36,339 nt of DNA. Origin: Acidobacteriota bacterium (GTDB lineage: Bacteria; Acidobacteriota; Vicinamibacteria; Marinacidobacterales; Marinacidobacteraceae). The position numbers and the translations under genes were made by a program. Every line of letters begins with the position of its first letter. Within the stretch, counting starts at the first letter, position 1. A model generated the notes under the pieces. That model was given only the letters and a program-made list of their open reading frames with translations. It had not been told where the DNA came from and ran no database searches. Shown piece by piece: positions 15,301 through 23,880 of the stretch. The stretch lies in NCBI GenBank assembly GCA_022826195.1, contig JAJDVI010000079.1, positions 1 through 36,339 of the forward strand. Reading direction: 5' to 3'.

Positions 15301-16928
15301 CTTTCCACCGCCTCTCGTACCGCTGCCGCCAAGTCATCGATCTCGCGGAGGATCTCGTGCTCGGTGGCCTTGAGTTCGTCAAGGATCTCCAGTGGGTCGC
15401 GGTGGCCCACGCTGGTCCGTTTCTGCGGCCGGTACCGGCCGGCGCTCAGGTTGAAGTCGGCCTCACGGATGACTTCCGCGTCGGCGAACCACCACTTCTC
15501 TGTCCACTCAGCCTTCGGGTCACGGCTACGCCAGGCCGTCAGCCGCGACTCGCGGTCCCGGAAGGCGGACACGAGGCCGGGCAGGTCGTCGTCGTCGATC
15601 GGCGTGTCGTGGTTGGCGTCGAGCTTGAAGCCGTCGTTGTCGGCGTGCAGGAACATCACCTGGTCCGTGGCCCCACCCTTACGGAAGATCAGCACGGAGG
15701 TCTTGACACCCGAATAAGGATTGAAGACCCCGCCAGGCAGCGATAGCACCGCCTCGACGCGGTTGTTCTCGACAAGCTTGCGGCGCAGCTCCCGGTGCGC
15801 ACCCGTCGAGCCGAACAGGACGCCTTCGGGCACTACGACGCCGCACCGACCGCCGTCCTTCAGGTGGTTCAGCATGTACTGCAGGAACAGCAGTTCCGTC
15901 TGCCGCGTCCTTCCTACCTTCACGTCCTCGACGATCCGGTCCCGGTCCAGCCGCCCGGAGAACGGCGGATTGGCCAGCACGACATCGAAACCCCGCACGG
16001 GTAGCCCGAGTTCCGCCTTTGTCGCCCGATCCAGCGAGCGGGTCAGGGCGTCCCGGCGCAGGATGCGCACGCGGTCCAGTCCGCGCAGGGACAGGTTCAT
16101 CGTGGCGAGCCGGACCATCCGTGGGTCCACGTCATTGCCGAACAGCGTCACCTCGTGCAACTGGCGCACGGCTGCTCGGCTCAACATGTCGCCGAGTCCG
16201 CGCCGAACCGTCTTGCCGTCCGCCTCGATCTCCTCGATGCCAGCGGCTGACGAGTTCGCGAGCCGGATGTGGTCGTAAGCGCCGACCAGGAACCCCGCCG
16301 TGCCGGCGGCAGGGTCGTGGACTGTTTCGCCGAGTTTGGGATCGACAAGCTGGACCATGGCGCGGATGACGTGGCGGGGTGTGCGGAACTGCCCCAACTC
16401 GCCCGCCTGCCGGATCTGCCGCAACACGTGCTCGAACAGGTCGCCTTTGGTGTCGGCATCCACCTGTTCAAGATGCAGATCGTTGACGTGGCTGACGACC
16501 TGGGAAAGCACCGTCGGCTCGTCGATCACGAGCCGTGCGTCCGCCATGAAGTCAGTGACTCCCCCGGCGGCGATCCCGGCGTGGAAGGGGAAGACCTCCT
16601 CCCGCACCCACGACACGAGCCGCTGGCCGTTCAGCGCGTTTGCCCATTCGGACCAACGCAGCGTCTCGCGCGGGACCGACGCCGATCCGGGCTCCCGAGC
16701 GTTGCGCGGATTCCGCAGCGTCCAGTCGCCGACGAAGGCGCCCGGATACGGCTTCGCGCCGGGACGCCGGGCCGCTCGAACCCGCCCCGCTTCCGCCGCC
16801 TCGAACATGTAGAAATAGATGAGGAAGCTCAGCTGCTCGGCGTTCTGGGCCGGATCCGGATAACCACCGGCGAACAGGTAATCGCGGACCCGGTCGATGG
16901 CGCGCCGAAGTTCCGGTGTCAGAGGCAT
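15297..16928 (-). CDS. hsdM: Type I restriction-modification DNA methyltransferase subunit HsdM
   Basis: A 543-residue N6-adenine methyltransferase that uses S-adenosylmethionine and joins HsdS and HsdR in the type I complex. The N-terminal helical HsdM domain (ELRRAIDRVRDYLFAGGY, then AEQLSFLIYFYMFEAAEA) is followed by GELGQFRTPRHVIRAMVQL. Next is motif I, DPAAGTAGFLVGAY, at about 205-218. Catalytic motif IV NPPF is at 320-323 in FDVVLANPPFSG. A C-terminal helix (LDELKATEHEILREIDDLAA) probably packs against HsdS. All key residues are present and the length is normal. The start lies 10 bp after the hsdR stop, and the stop overlaps hsdS, so the three genes form one operon. No strong ribosome-binding site was seen. 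Confidence 0.95.
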   Translation of the reverse strand: MPLTPELRRAIDRVRDYLFAGGYPDPAQNAEQLSFLIYFYMFEAAEAGRVRAARRPGAKPYPGAFVGDWTLRNPRNAREPGSASVPRETLRWSEWANALNGQRLVSWVREEVFPFHAGIAAGGVTDFMADARLVIDEPTVLSQVVSHVNDLHLEQVDADTKGDLFEHVLRQIRQAGELGQFRTPRHVIRAMVQLVDPKLGETVHDPAAGTAGFLVGAYDHIRLANSSAAGIEEIEADGKTVRRGLGDMLSRAAVRQLHEVTLFGNDVDPRMVRLATMNLSLRGLDRVRILRRDALTRSLDRATKAELGLPVRGFDVVLANPPFSGRLDRDRIVEDVKVGRTRQTELLFLQYMLNHLKDGGRCGVVVPEGVLFGSTGAHRELRRKLVENNRVEAVLSLPGGVFNPYSGVKTSVLIFRKGGATDQVMFLHADNDGFKLDANHDTPIDDDDLPGLVSAFRDRESRLTAWRSRDPKAEWTEKWWFADAEVIREADFNLSAGRYRPQKRTSVGHRDPLEILDELKATEHEILREIDDLAAAVREAVES

Positions 16929-16938
16929 CGCGGAAGGG

Positions 16939-19080
16939 TCACGGCGCGGTCCGGTCGCCGCCCCTCTCAGAGTCGGACTCGCCGGCCTTCCCGAACACGG
17001 CCGCGTTGAAGCCGGCGATCAAGCGGTCGAGAGCCGACTGCCCTCCGAAGACCCGCCGCGCCCGCTCGTAACCGCCAAGCCCCGTGAAGGGATGCTCATC
17101 GAAGTCATAGTCGCCGAAGGCATCCATGTGCATCGCGTCGGCCCGGATCCGGCTTCCGATCAGGCCGGCCCAGCGCTCCTGCTCCGCGTCGAGGCTCTGG
17201 CCGCCGCGCCACGCCTCGAAGCGCAACCCAACCTCGGCTGCGCGGGCCTCGTGCTCCGCGGTTCGCACAATCCGTCCATGCTCGTCCAGAGTCAGCCAGT
17301 CGCGACTCGAGGGATCGATCTGGTCGTCAACGTCGAGCGTCAGCAGCATGCGCGGCTCGCCGGGGCCGGGCTCCTTTTGCTGCAGAACTTCGCCGCCGCC
17401 CCCGATGTCGTCATCGTCGTCCCCATGGAACTCCGTCACGCCCACGAAGTCGAAGATCGTGAAGTCGGTCTTGCCGATGTGCGGGGCCTTGCGGGTGCCG
17501 CGTCCGCGCATCTGCCGGTAGAGGATGGCGCTGGTTGTGAAGCGCGCCATCACCAGACTGACCACCTCGGGGCAGTCGAAGCCCGTGTCGAGCATATTGA
17601 CGCTGACCAGGATCTTCGGGAACTCCTCCTCCTTGAACCGCTTGATGATGGCGCTCGCGTCCGGAGCCGGATCGCCGCCGACGTCGCTGACCACGAAGTC
17701 GGCATAGGGCGTCGAGGGATGCGGCTTCAGGTCGGCGAAGTGCTCGTCGAGCATCGCCGCCAGGGTCTCGGCGTGGCGCTTCGTTACCGCGAACACGATG
17801 GTCTTGCCCCGTGTCGGCCAGCGTCGTTTGCCGTCCCTGCCCATGAAACCCTTCTCGTGGGCGTCGCGAAACTCCCGCACGATGGCCCGGTTGCGCTCCG
17901 GGATGGTGAACCTCCGTTCCAGCGCCCGGGGATCCACGATGATGGGGTCGGACTGTTCGAACAGCTCCTCGAATTCGGCTCGCACAGCCGGGTCCATCGC
18001 CGTCCAGTCGAGGTCTTGGCGCGCCACTTCGAACCCTTCCTCGGCCGCTGTCTTGACCGTCAGCGCCTTGTAGATGCGGTACGGGACCAGGTGCCCCTCA
18101 TCGATTGCCTCGCGAAGGGTGTAACGGAAGGTCGGTTCCGCGAGCTCGAAGAACCGCAGCGTGTCGCGGACGAAGTGGCCGTCCTCGGCGTCCGGTAACA
18201 TCTCGGCCTCCGCAGCGCAGGGTGTCGCGGTCAGGCCGAGTTGGATGCCGTCGAAGTGCCGGAGGGTCCCGCTCCACTTCCCGTAGATCGAGCGGTGGCA
18301 CTCGTCGGTGATCACGAGGTCGAAGTAGCCCGACGACAGACCGCGGTACTCCGTGATCATGGTCTGCAAGGTCGCGATCGTGATCCGTTTCGTCCGGTCG
18401 AAACCGCGGCCCGGCCGGAGCACGTGGCAGGGGTAGTCACGCAGATGGTCGCTAAAGGCGTCCTCGGCTTGTCCGGCCAGCGCGATGCGGTCCACGAGGA
18501 ACAGAACCCGTGTCACGATGCCGGCCTCAAACAGCCGCTTGACGAACGCCGCCGCCGTACGGGTCTTGCCGGTCCCGGTCGCCATCTCCACAAGCAGCTT
18601 GCGCCGCCCGAGCGAGACCTCCGCGCTCAGCGCCTCGATGCAGGCGATCTGATACTCGCGATCCACAATCCGCCGGTCGATCTCGACACTGGACAGGTCC
18701 AGCCGATTCCTGCGCGCGGCGATCCGCCGCTCCAGGTCGTCCTGGGCATAGAACGTGGCGATCCTGCGGGCGTGAGAGTCGGTCTCACGGTCCAGGAACC
18801 AGACCTCCTCCCCGTTGGACAAGAACACGAACGGCACGCCGAGTTGCCGGGCGTAGTGGCGCCCCTGATTCTGCGCCGCGATGGGGTTGACGCTGGCACG
18901 CTTGGCTTCGATCGCGGCAACGGGCCGACCCGAACGGTCGCACAGCGCGTAATCCGCCCGCGAACCGTCACCGAGCGTGTGCTCGAAGAGGACGCTCGTC
19001 CCGTCCGTGAGGTTCCAGCCAGCATCCTTGAGAAGGGCGTCGATCTTGACGCGGGAGAAGGCTTCGGTGGTGCGGCTCAT
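16939..19080 (-). CDS. hsdR: Type I restriction endonuclease subunit HsdR
   Basis: A 713-residue ATP-dependent translocase and endonuclease, of the shorter EcoEI-like type. The N-terminal nuclease has the PD-(D/E)xK pattern: Asp43 in GSRADYALC and Glu58-x-Lys60 in AAIEAKR. The SF2 motor has Walker A at about 166-173 (EMATGTGKT) and DECH at 259-262 (LVITDECHRSIYG). It continues with LGLTATPCA, the second RecA-like domain with KILVSVNMLDTGFDCPEVVS, and motif VI in ILYRQMRGRGTRK. Everything needed for activity is present, so the restriction subunit looks intact while the specificity subunit is broken. It is the first gene of the operon hsdR-hsdM-hsdS, and no ribosome-binding site is evident. Confidence 0.95.
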   Translation of the reverse strand: MSRTTEAFSRVKIDALLKDAGWNLTDGTSVLFEHTLGDGSRADYALCDRSGRPVAAIEAKRASVNPIAAQNQGRHYARQLGVPFVFLSNGEEVWFLDRETDSHARRIATFYAQDDLERRIAARRNRLDLSSVEIDRRIVDREYQIACIEALSAEVSLGRRKLLVEMATGTGKTRTAAAFVKRLFEAGIVTRVLFLVDRIALAGQAEDAFSDHLRDYPCHVLRPGRGFDRTKRITIATLQTMITEYRGLSSGYFDLVITDECHRSIYGKWSGTLRHFDGIQLGLTATPCAAEAEMLPDAEDGHFVRDTLRFFELAEPTFRYTLREAIDEGHLVPYRIYKALTVKTAAEEGFEVARQDLDWTAMDPAVRAEFEELFEQSDPIIVDPRALERRFTIPERNRAIVREFRDAHEKGFMGRDGKRRWPTRGKTIVFAVTKRHAETLAAMLDEHFADLKPHPSTPYADFVVSDVGGDPAPDASAIIKRFKEEEFPKILVSVNMLDTGFDCPEVVSLVMARFTTSAILYRQMRGRGTRKAPHIGKTDFTIFDFVGVTEFHGDDDDDIGGGGEVLQQKEPGPGEPRMLLTLDVDDQIDPSSRDWLTLDEHGRIVRTAEHEARAAEVGLRFEAWRGGQSLDAEQERWAGLIGSRIRADAMHMDAFGDYDFDEHPFTGLGGYERARRVFGGQSALDRLIAGFNAAVFGKAGESDSERGGDRTAP

Positions 19081-19135
19081 TTGCCCAACCGTGGATCACT
19101 GAACGGCGACACCGCCTGCGGGGTCCGTGTGCCGA

Positions 19136-19396
19136 TCAGTCCAGTGGCGGAATCCTTCCGGGCGCTTCCCCGTGCCTTGCCCTCCTCCAGGCAACCAGCA
19201 GTTCATCCCGATGCAATGCGGCCCACTCCAGCACGAGCCGCCGAGCCGTGCGGGGCAGGTCGCCGCGATTGAACGCCAGATGCTCGATGTCAATCACTGC
19301 GTCGTGGTCACCGCACCGCGCGTGGAAGTGTGGCGGTTCGTGGTCGCGGAAGAAGATCTGAATGACAATCCCATAGAAGCGGCTGACTTCAGGCAC
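19136..19396 (-). CDS. DUF4160 family protein
   Basis: An 86-residue protein with the DUF4160 hallmark: SRFYGIVIQIFFRDHEPPHF followed by HARCGDHDAVIDIEHLA, with the conserved 'His-x-Pro-Pro-His-Phe-His' cluster. The helical second half contains RRLVLEWAALHRDELLVAW. DUF4160 proteins usually lie beside DUF2442 proteins, as here, and the pair is often thought to be toxin-antitoxin-like, although the biochemistry is not established. It overlaps the upstream DUF2442 gene by 8 nt, so the two are translated together. It ends 55 bp before hsdR on the same strand. Confidence 0.85.
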   Translation of the reverse strand: MPEVSRFYGIVIQIFFRDHEPPHFHARCGDHDAVIDIEHLAFNRGDLPRTARRLVLEWAALHRDELLVAWRRARHGEAPGRIPPLD

Positions 19397-19694
19397 CGCG
19401 TGAGCGCTCTTTCAGTCCGGGCCAGATGTCTTCCGGGGCCTTGCCGGTGATTTCGAGGTAGAGCGCCTCGGAACACAGATCAATCTCGTCCCTCCACGCG
19501 ATTTCGCCAAAGTCGCCGATCCGCACGTCCTCAAAGAAATCCCGGTCCAGCCACGCTGTGAAGACTCCCTTCCCGGCCACATCCGAAAGGTCGATCTCGC
19601 CTTCTACACCATCCTCGTATCGGAGCCAGATGCAAAAGCCACCGCGGGGCTCGACCTCCACGGGCCGCAGCCGAGCGGGTCCTGATGAACTCAT
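19389..19694 (-). CDS. DUF2442 family protein
   Basis: A 101-residue protein of the DUF2442 type. It has a strand-rich start (LRPVEVEPRGGFCIWLRYED), GVEGEIDLSDVAGKGVFTAW, and the typical end FGEIAWRDEIDLCSEALYLE with ITGK. DUF2442 proteins are the regular partner of DUF4160 and are sometimes proposed as its antitoxin or DNA-binding partner. An AGGAGGT-like site (GGGAGGT) lies 7 nt before the ATG. The pair lies directly upstream of the restriction operon on the same strand, but a functional link is not shown. Confidence 0.85.
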   Translation of the reverse strand: MSSSGPARLRPVEVEPRGGFCIWLRYEDGVEGEIDLSDVAGKGVFTAWLDRDFFEDVRIGDFGEIAWRDEIDLCSEALYLEITGKAPEDIWPGLKERSRGA

Positions 19695-20037
19695 GGCCTC
19701 AACCTCCCGCCTTCGGTCCTCCCTCAGGCGACAGCGACCTGTCCCCGCTGCCCCGGATTGTTCGTCCGTGGTCTCTGCCGGGACTCGGCTTAGCCCATGG
19801 CCCGCTGAAAACGTTCCACTCCGTCGTTTGTCGGAGAAACCGCACCATCATCAGCGCAAGTCTAGTCGGCGTGGACGCCACGCCTAGGTTGGAGCCCCGT
19901 CGGGTAGCGCGTCAGTCTGAGAGTCTCGGCACCCTCTCGGCGGTAGTGCCTCAGTTTGAAAATGGGGATCGAGTTTAGGTGGCCCCTTCCGCTGGGCCAG
20001 CCGGAAGGAACGCGAGCGGCACCGGGTTCAGCGGAAA
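19695..20037. other. Intergenic region with a hairpin and possible insertion-sequence end
   Basis: No convincing gene. A perfect hairpin ggcgtgg-acg-ccacgcc lies at 19868-19884. Two imperfect direct repeats, gtcagtctgagag (19911-19923) and ctcagtttgaaaa (19950-19962), resemble the spaced repeats found at ends of some insertion sequences, but no transposase is present. Confidence 0.35.
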
Positions 20038-20265
20038 CTAGCTTCCTAGCGCCTTGATCGCGTCTCTGAGCGCACGCGTCTCCTTGATGAGGCCGACGAC
20101 CCGGCGAGCGATTATCTCCGCGAAATAGGGAGGAGGCTGGCCTCGGAGGAAACTGAGGTGCCCTTCGGCGTCCCCGTTGGGGAGAGCCTGGAGTCGGTCG
20201 ATTTCACTCAGCCATCCAGAGATCGCCGAGAAGTCGGAGTCGTTCTGGTTGTGGTGATTGCTCAT
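20038..20265 (-). CDS. Hypothetical small acidic protein
   Basis: A 75-residue protein from the ATG at 20265; the frame stays open to 20328 but the extra residues are less protein-like. It has a polar start (MSNHHNQNDSDFSAISGWLS), a proline segment (GQPPPYFAEIIARRVVGL) and a C-terminal helix (IKETRALRDAIKAL). No family recognised and no ribosome-binding site seen. Confidence 0.45.
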   Translation of the reverse strand: MSNHHNQNDSDFSAISGWLSEIDRLQALPNGDAEGHLSFLRGQPPPYFAEIIARRVVGLIKETRALRDAIKALGS

Positions 20266-20328
20266 AGTGTGAAGATGACCACCCGACGGCGGGACGACAG
20301 CGTGAAGGAAGTTTGTGCAGGACACCAT

Positions 20329-20796
20329 AGCACCGAGTAGCAGCGCCCTGACCAGGAGCGTGGAGAGCAGCCAGGCCAGGCACGCCGAGCAGCATCCCTC
20401 TCGAGGCGCGGATGGTCATTTCTTGCAGCGCCCGATCCCGGCCCTGAACCGACTCAGCCACACCGGGTCAGGACGGGCGAACAGCCCGTAGCGGCAACGG
20501 TCTCTTGGGTTCTTGAGGCAAAGAGGCTAAGCGATGGTAGTCCCTTGAAGAGACCCCTTTGGAGCGATGTCGCCGAGCAGTTCGCGGGTACCAGGGTCAG
20601 GCTGAAAGAGACGGCGAGAGCTACGATGGCCGCAGCGTCCGAGCCGGACCGACGGGTGGCGCCGGGCCATTGCGAACGCCTCAGAGGTAAGCAGAACCCG
20701 GTGAGTGGCACACTTGGAACGGTATACTGTATAATTCCCAGAATATCAAAGAGTTATGACGGAGTCGTCAGAGACTCGTGGCCGCTCGACTTACTT
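20329..20796. other. Intergenic region, no clear gene
   Basis: About 470 bases. Open frames on both strands are of low quality. An AT-rich patch at 20718-20750 contains the near-palindromic gtatactgtata followed by TATAAT, so a promoter is possible, but no matching -35 box or gene was found. Confidence 0.35.
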
Positions 20797-21090
20797 CTAG
20801 CCAACTTCGAGTTCTGCCGCCGCAAACCCCGCTGGCGTGAGTGTCCATTCTCGCGGCTTTGCGTCTACTCGTTTCACCAACTCATCTTTCTCCAATTGCT
20901 CGAGAATCGCCCTGGTGAGTGTGTGGGGGTAGCCCTTTTTCCCTCGCATCAGCCCCAACGCTTGGTGAATTTCCCCGCGCTCTAGTCCTCTGCCCGGCCC
21001 ACGCTGTGCAACCCTGAACAGAATCCGCAAGACGGCGTCTTGGAGAAGATGCTCGCCCTGATGCGCTTGCGCCCTGAGGTTCACTACCAT
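20797..21090 (-). CDS. Small winged-helix-like protein
   Basis: A 97-residue protein with the pattern of a winged helix-turn-helix: helix 1 (EHLLQDAVLRILFRVA), helix 2 (LERGEIHQALGLM), helix 3 (TLTRAILEQLEKDELVKRV) and a wing (AKPREWTLTPAGFAAAE). Such proteins are usually small transcription regulators; the target is unknown. The ATG at 21090 was chosen because an AGGTGA ribosome-binding site lies 4 nt upstream and the -10 box of the predicted promoter overlaps the earlier ATG at 21108. Confidence 0.6.
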   Translation of the reverse strand: MVVNLRAQAHQGEHLLQDAVLRILFRVAQRGPGRGLERGEIHQALGLMRGKKGYPHTLTRAILEQLEKDELVKRVDAKPREWTLTPAGFAAAELEVG

Positions 21091-21106
21091 GTCGTCACCT
21101 ACGCGC

Positions 21107-21137
21107 ATTCTAGGGCGGTCACGGCAGGGTCAGTCAA
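21107..21137 (-). promoter_or_regulatory. Predicted promoter of the winged-helix gene
   Basis: On the reverse strand TTGACT (21137-21132) and TAGAAT (21112-21107) are separated by 19 nt, slightly long. The -10 box overlaps an in-frame ATG at 21108, which rules that ATG out as the start from this promoter. Confidence 0.55.
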
Positions 21138-21197
21138 TGGAATCTTCAGACTTGGGCCCTACTGTCCAACCGGTAAGTCAACCGCAGCATCGCCCAG

Positions 21198-21971
21198 TCA
21201 ATTTCCACAAGCGTCCTCGTTGACACGGAGGTAGGCGACCAAGAACTCGTCCAGTGATTCGGAAAGGGAAGCCCGGACGTATCCTGCGTCGCCTCCGTGT
21301 GCTCCGAAGGCAACCGTCTCCCAAGTGGTCGCCGAGCCGAGCGCGCCGAACTTGTCGACGGCCATCTTCCGGAGTCGAACGACTATGAGGAAAGAACGGT
21401 TGAGAATGTTGACCTCGATCTCCAGTCGTGGGGGCCAATCCTTCATGACCTCGCCGAGAGCGGCAGCCTCGCCGTCGCGCGGCTGAACGCGGCCCGGGCC
21501 CGCTATATCGAAAGCGCTGTCGCGGAATGTCCCCGCGTAGAGTCGCGCGGACCTCAGCCGGGCCTCGACTGCACTGTGTAGCGATTCATCCGTGAGCTGG
21601 ATTCTGGTCGCGGGCGCGCCTAATGGCTCGATTACCAGCACCACCGGCTGGCACGCATGAAAGAGCTCAAAAGCTTCGATCGCCTGCATGAGTCGCTGGC
21701 GGTATTGCTCTTGGCCAGCGACGGGTCTGGCGGACAGTGCCAGTGCCGCGAGAAACAGAAAGCGCCCCGCGGCTACGAAAGATCTCCTCCCTCGAAGTGG
21801 ACGTGAGGCTTCTCCTGCCGGTCGCGGCAACCAGGCGCACGGCAGCGCATCGCCAAGGTTGCTCTTCCCGGTAGCGTGCTCGGCAGCGGCAACAAAAGGC
21901 GACCCAGACCAGATGGTCGTGTCCCCGAAGTTCGTCAGGCGGGGGGACTGCATCATGGCGTGGATCGGCAC
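21198..21971 (-). CDS. Hypothetical exported protein
   Basis: The frame covers 257 residues but the true start is unclear. A signal peptide is visible at about residues 65-87 (AAGRFLFLAALALSARPVAG, cleavage probably before Gln-Glu-Gln), so a start nearer to it than the first ATG is likely; only non-ATG codons are available there. The mature part, about 170 residues, starts with YRQRLMQAIEAFELFHACQ and PVVLVIEPLGAPATRIQL and contains TDESLHSAVEARLRSARLY. It ends in a strand-helix segment (LEIEVNILNRSFLIVVRLRK). A beta-alpha envelope protein is likely; no family recognised. Confidence 0.5.
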   Translation of the reverse strand: MPIHAMMQSPRLTNFGDTTIWSGSPFVAAAEHATGKSNLGDALPCAWLPRPAGEASRPLRGRRSFVAAGRFLFLAALALSARPVAGQEQYRQRLMQAIEAFELFHACQPVVLVIEPLGAPATRIQLTDESLHSAVEARLRSARLYAGTFRDSAFDIAGPGRVQPRDGEAAALGEVMKDWPPRLEIEVNILNRSFLIVVRLRKMAVDKFGALGSATTWETVAFGAHGGDAGYVRASLSESLDEFLVAYLRVNEDACGN

Positions 21972-22360
21972 GTGCGGCCAGACGCGTGCGACCAGAAATC
22001 TACCGTAAGCGTTCCCCGTTCACCCCGTTCCCGTGGTGGCCTCACACTTCCAACGCTTCCGAAAGTGATAGGCAAGATGATACGTGAACCGTCGCATCAC
22101 ACCCAAAACCAAGGTAAGTCCATGTTTTATCGAGTTATTACGGTGTCCTCCCAGATCGACACTCACGGCCCGCAGGGCCGCGGGCGGTTCGTCAGTGGCT
22201 CCCGCAATTGGCGGGAGCAGCCGAGCCACCCGGCGAATAGGTCCGTCTCGCCGCCCGCCTGCGGCGGGCTGTGCCGGCTGAAGCCGGCGTTCCAAGCCTT
22301 CGCGCCGCCTGTCGGCGGTCGATGCCGGCCGGAGGCCGGCGCTCCGAGGCGGTCCCTGCC
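21972..22360. other. Intergenic region between accessory and housekeeping halves
   Basis: No gene seen. It holds a 7-bp perfect hairpin ctcccgc-aattg-gcgggag (22199-22217) and two REP-like units (22253-22350). It marks the change from orphan, lower-GC genes to compact metabolic genes. Confidence 0.5.
22253..22350. repeat. Two REP-like double-hairpin units
   Basis: Each unit has two hairpins. Unit 1: gcccgcc-tgc-ggcgggc (22253-22269) then gccggc-tgaa-gccggc (22273-22288), followed by gttccaagcc. Unit 2: a weaker ccgcc/ggcgg stem (22305-22318) then gccggcc-gga-ggccggc (22324-22340) followed by gctccgaggc. A third unit of the same design is at 26884-26933. This is typical of REP elements, which lie between genes and may be moved by REP-associated transposases. 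None is present here. Confidence 0.65.
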
Positions 22361-23683
22361 CTACGGGAGGTGTTCGCGGGTGAGGTTGCGGGGGGCGGTC
22401 TCGGTGACCAGGACGTTGTCCTCGATGCGGACGCCGCCGTAGGGGGTGAGGGCGTCCACGGCGTCCCAGTTGATGGCGTCCCGGTTCTTTCCGTTGCGCC
22501 AGCGGTCGAGCAGCATGTCGATGAAATAGACCCCCGGCTCCACCGTCAGGACGTGTCCCGGCTCGAGCGTGCGGGTGCTCCGCAACATCGGGTGCGCCTT
22601 CGGTGGCGGAGCCCGGCGGCCGTCGGCGTCGGCGAGGTGGCCACCCACGTCGTGCACCTGGATGCCCAGGAAGTGCCCGAGCCCGTGCGGAAAGAAGACG
22701 CGGCTGAGACCGCTGTCGACGGCTTCTTCGGGAGAGACGCTGATGACCTTCTCGTCCTTGAGGACGCCCGAGAGCGCGAGGTGCGCCTCGTGGTGGAGCT
22801 CGGCCCAGGGGCGGCCGGCCCGCACGTCCTCGCAGAGCGCCTGCTGGGCGCCTTCCATCGCCGAGATCAGGGAACGGAACCGGTCGTCCGCCGAGGAGGC
22901 GGCGTAGGTTCTCGTGATGTCGGACGCGTAACCGCGGACGCGGGCCCCGGCGTCGATCAGCAGGCTCCGCCCGTCGCGGACATCCGGCCGCTTGCCCTCG
23001 TAGTGGAGGACGGCGCCCTTCTCGTTGAGCCCGACGATGGTGGGATACGGCAGGTCCGCTTCCGATCCGCCGACCGCGGCGAGGAAGGCCCGGTGCACGT
23101 CCAGCTCGCTGCCACCGTCCCGGAACGCGGCCTCCGCGGCAACGTGTCCCTCCGCCCCCACCCGGTTCGCCTCGCTGATGCACGCCACTTCGTAGCCGGT
23201 CTTGATGGCGCGGCGCCAGTCGAGCCGGGTCAGGAGCCCCGGCGGGTTGTGGGCGAGCCCGAGCGTCTCCGAGATGCCGCCGCTCTCCGCGATGCCGGCG
23301 GACCGCCCCTTCGGGAGCCGCTTCGTGATTTCGGAGATCTGCCGCTTGCGGCTGCGGCACTCGGCGATCCTGAACCCTTCGGTCCAGAAGGCGTCCCCGA
23401 TCCGCTGCGGCTCGTACCAGAAATCGTCGGGGGACAGGGTCGCCAGAAACGGCTTCTTCCCCGGACGGATCAGGAGGAGGTGGCCGGGTCCCTCCAGCGG
23501 ACAGAAATGGAGGAAATGCGCGTTCGCGCGGTAGGGAGCGGGCTGGTCGTCCCGGAAGTAGAAGTACTGCGCGCCCGAAGCCAGGACCAGCGCCGCGTAG
23601 CCGGTCTTCTGGAGGTCCTCGGCGATTCCCTCGAGGCGGATTTCGAGATGCTCGCGAAACAGGCTGGCAAGGTCGTCGTTCAT
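22361..23683 (-). CDS. pepQ: Xaa-Pro dipeptidase PepQ
   Basis: A 440-residue cytoplasmic metallopeptidase of family M24B that hydrolyses dipeptides with C-terminal proline. The N-terminal domain (residues 1-160) is followed by the pita-bread catalytic domain. The five metal ligands are present: Asp244 in LLIDAGARV, Asp255 in YASDITRTY, His337 in FPHGLGHFLG, Glu382 in TVEPGVYF and Glu421 in VRIEDNVLV. Each lies two positions before the E. coli PepQ ligands as I remember them (246, 257, 339, 384, 423), so length and spacing match the family. The frame is open far upstream, but the ATG at 23683 fits the family start and has a promoter whose -10 box ends 9 nt before it, with no ribosome-binding site. 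It diverges from the cyclotransferase gene. Confidence 0.95.
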   Translation of the reverse strand: MNDDLASLFREHLEIRLEGIAEDLQKTGYAALVLASGAQYFYFRDDQPAPYRANAHFLHFCPLEGPGHLLLIRPGKKPFLATLSPDDFWYEPQRIGDAFWTEGFRIAECRSRKRQISEITKRLPKGRSAGIAESGGISETLGLAHNPPGLLTRLDWRRAIKTGYEVACISEANRVGAEGHVAAEAAFRDGGSELDVHRAFLAAVGGSEADLPYPTIVGLNEKGAVLHYEGKRPDVRDGRSLLIDAGARVRGYASDITRTYAASSADDRFRSLISAMEGAQQALCEDVRAGRPWAELHHEAHLALSGVLKDEKVISVSPEEAVDSGLSRVFFPHGLGHFLGIQVHDVGGHLADADGRRAPPPKAHPMLRSTRTLEPGHVLTVEPGVYFIDMLLDRWRNGKNRDAINWDAVDALTPYGGVRIEDNVLVTETAPRNLTREHLP

Positions 23684-23692
23684 GGTGCGCGG

Positions 23693-23721
23693 AGGATACG
23701 CCGCCGCTGCCTGTGGGTCAT
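23693..23721 (-). promoter_or_regulatory. Predicted near-leaderless promoter of pepQ
   Basis: On the reverse strand ATGACC (23721-23716) and TATCCT (23698-23693) are 17 nt apart, and 9 nt separate the -10 box from the ATG at 23683. The leader would be only a few bases long. Confidence 0.5.
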
Positions 23722-23788
23722 GCCATGATTCGCGCCATGGCTGGCGGCCTGTGGACGAGGTGGCGTGAGCGCCGAGGCTGGCGAGGCG

Positions 23789-23880
23789 CCCGGCTGACAA
23801 GGCGCGCGAGGGAGGAATACCGGGTGTATTCCGACCGAAGCGCAACGATGAGCGAAGCGGAGCGTAGCGGTTCAGCCGGG
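23789..23880. repeat. Nested inverted repeat before the cyclotransferase gene
   Basis: Outer arms cccggctga (23789-23797) and tcagccggg (23872-23880) enclose an inner hairpin ggaatac-cgggt-gtattcc (23814-23832) and a short run of related units (gcgaagcggagcgtagcgg, 23852-23870). The right arm ends exactly at the ATG at 23881. The frame is open through the element, but this is likely fortuitous. Confidence 0.55.

Noticed and set aside
19911..19962. End of an IS21-like insertion sequence.
   Set aside because: The two imperfect repeats are short and no transposase remnant was found nearby, so this stays a weak possibility only.
22271..23728. A 485-residue forward open frame opposite pepQ.
   Set aside because: All PepQ metal ligands lie on the reverse strand at family spacing. 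The forward frame is low-complexity and crosses REP elements.
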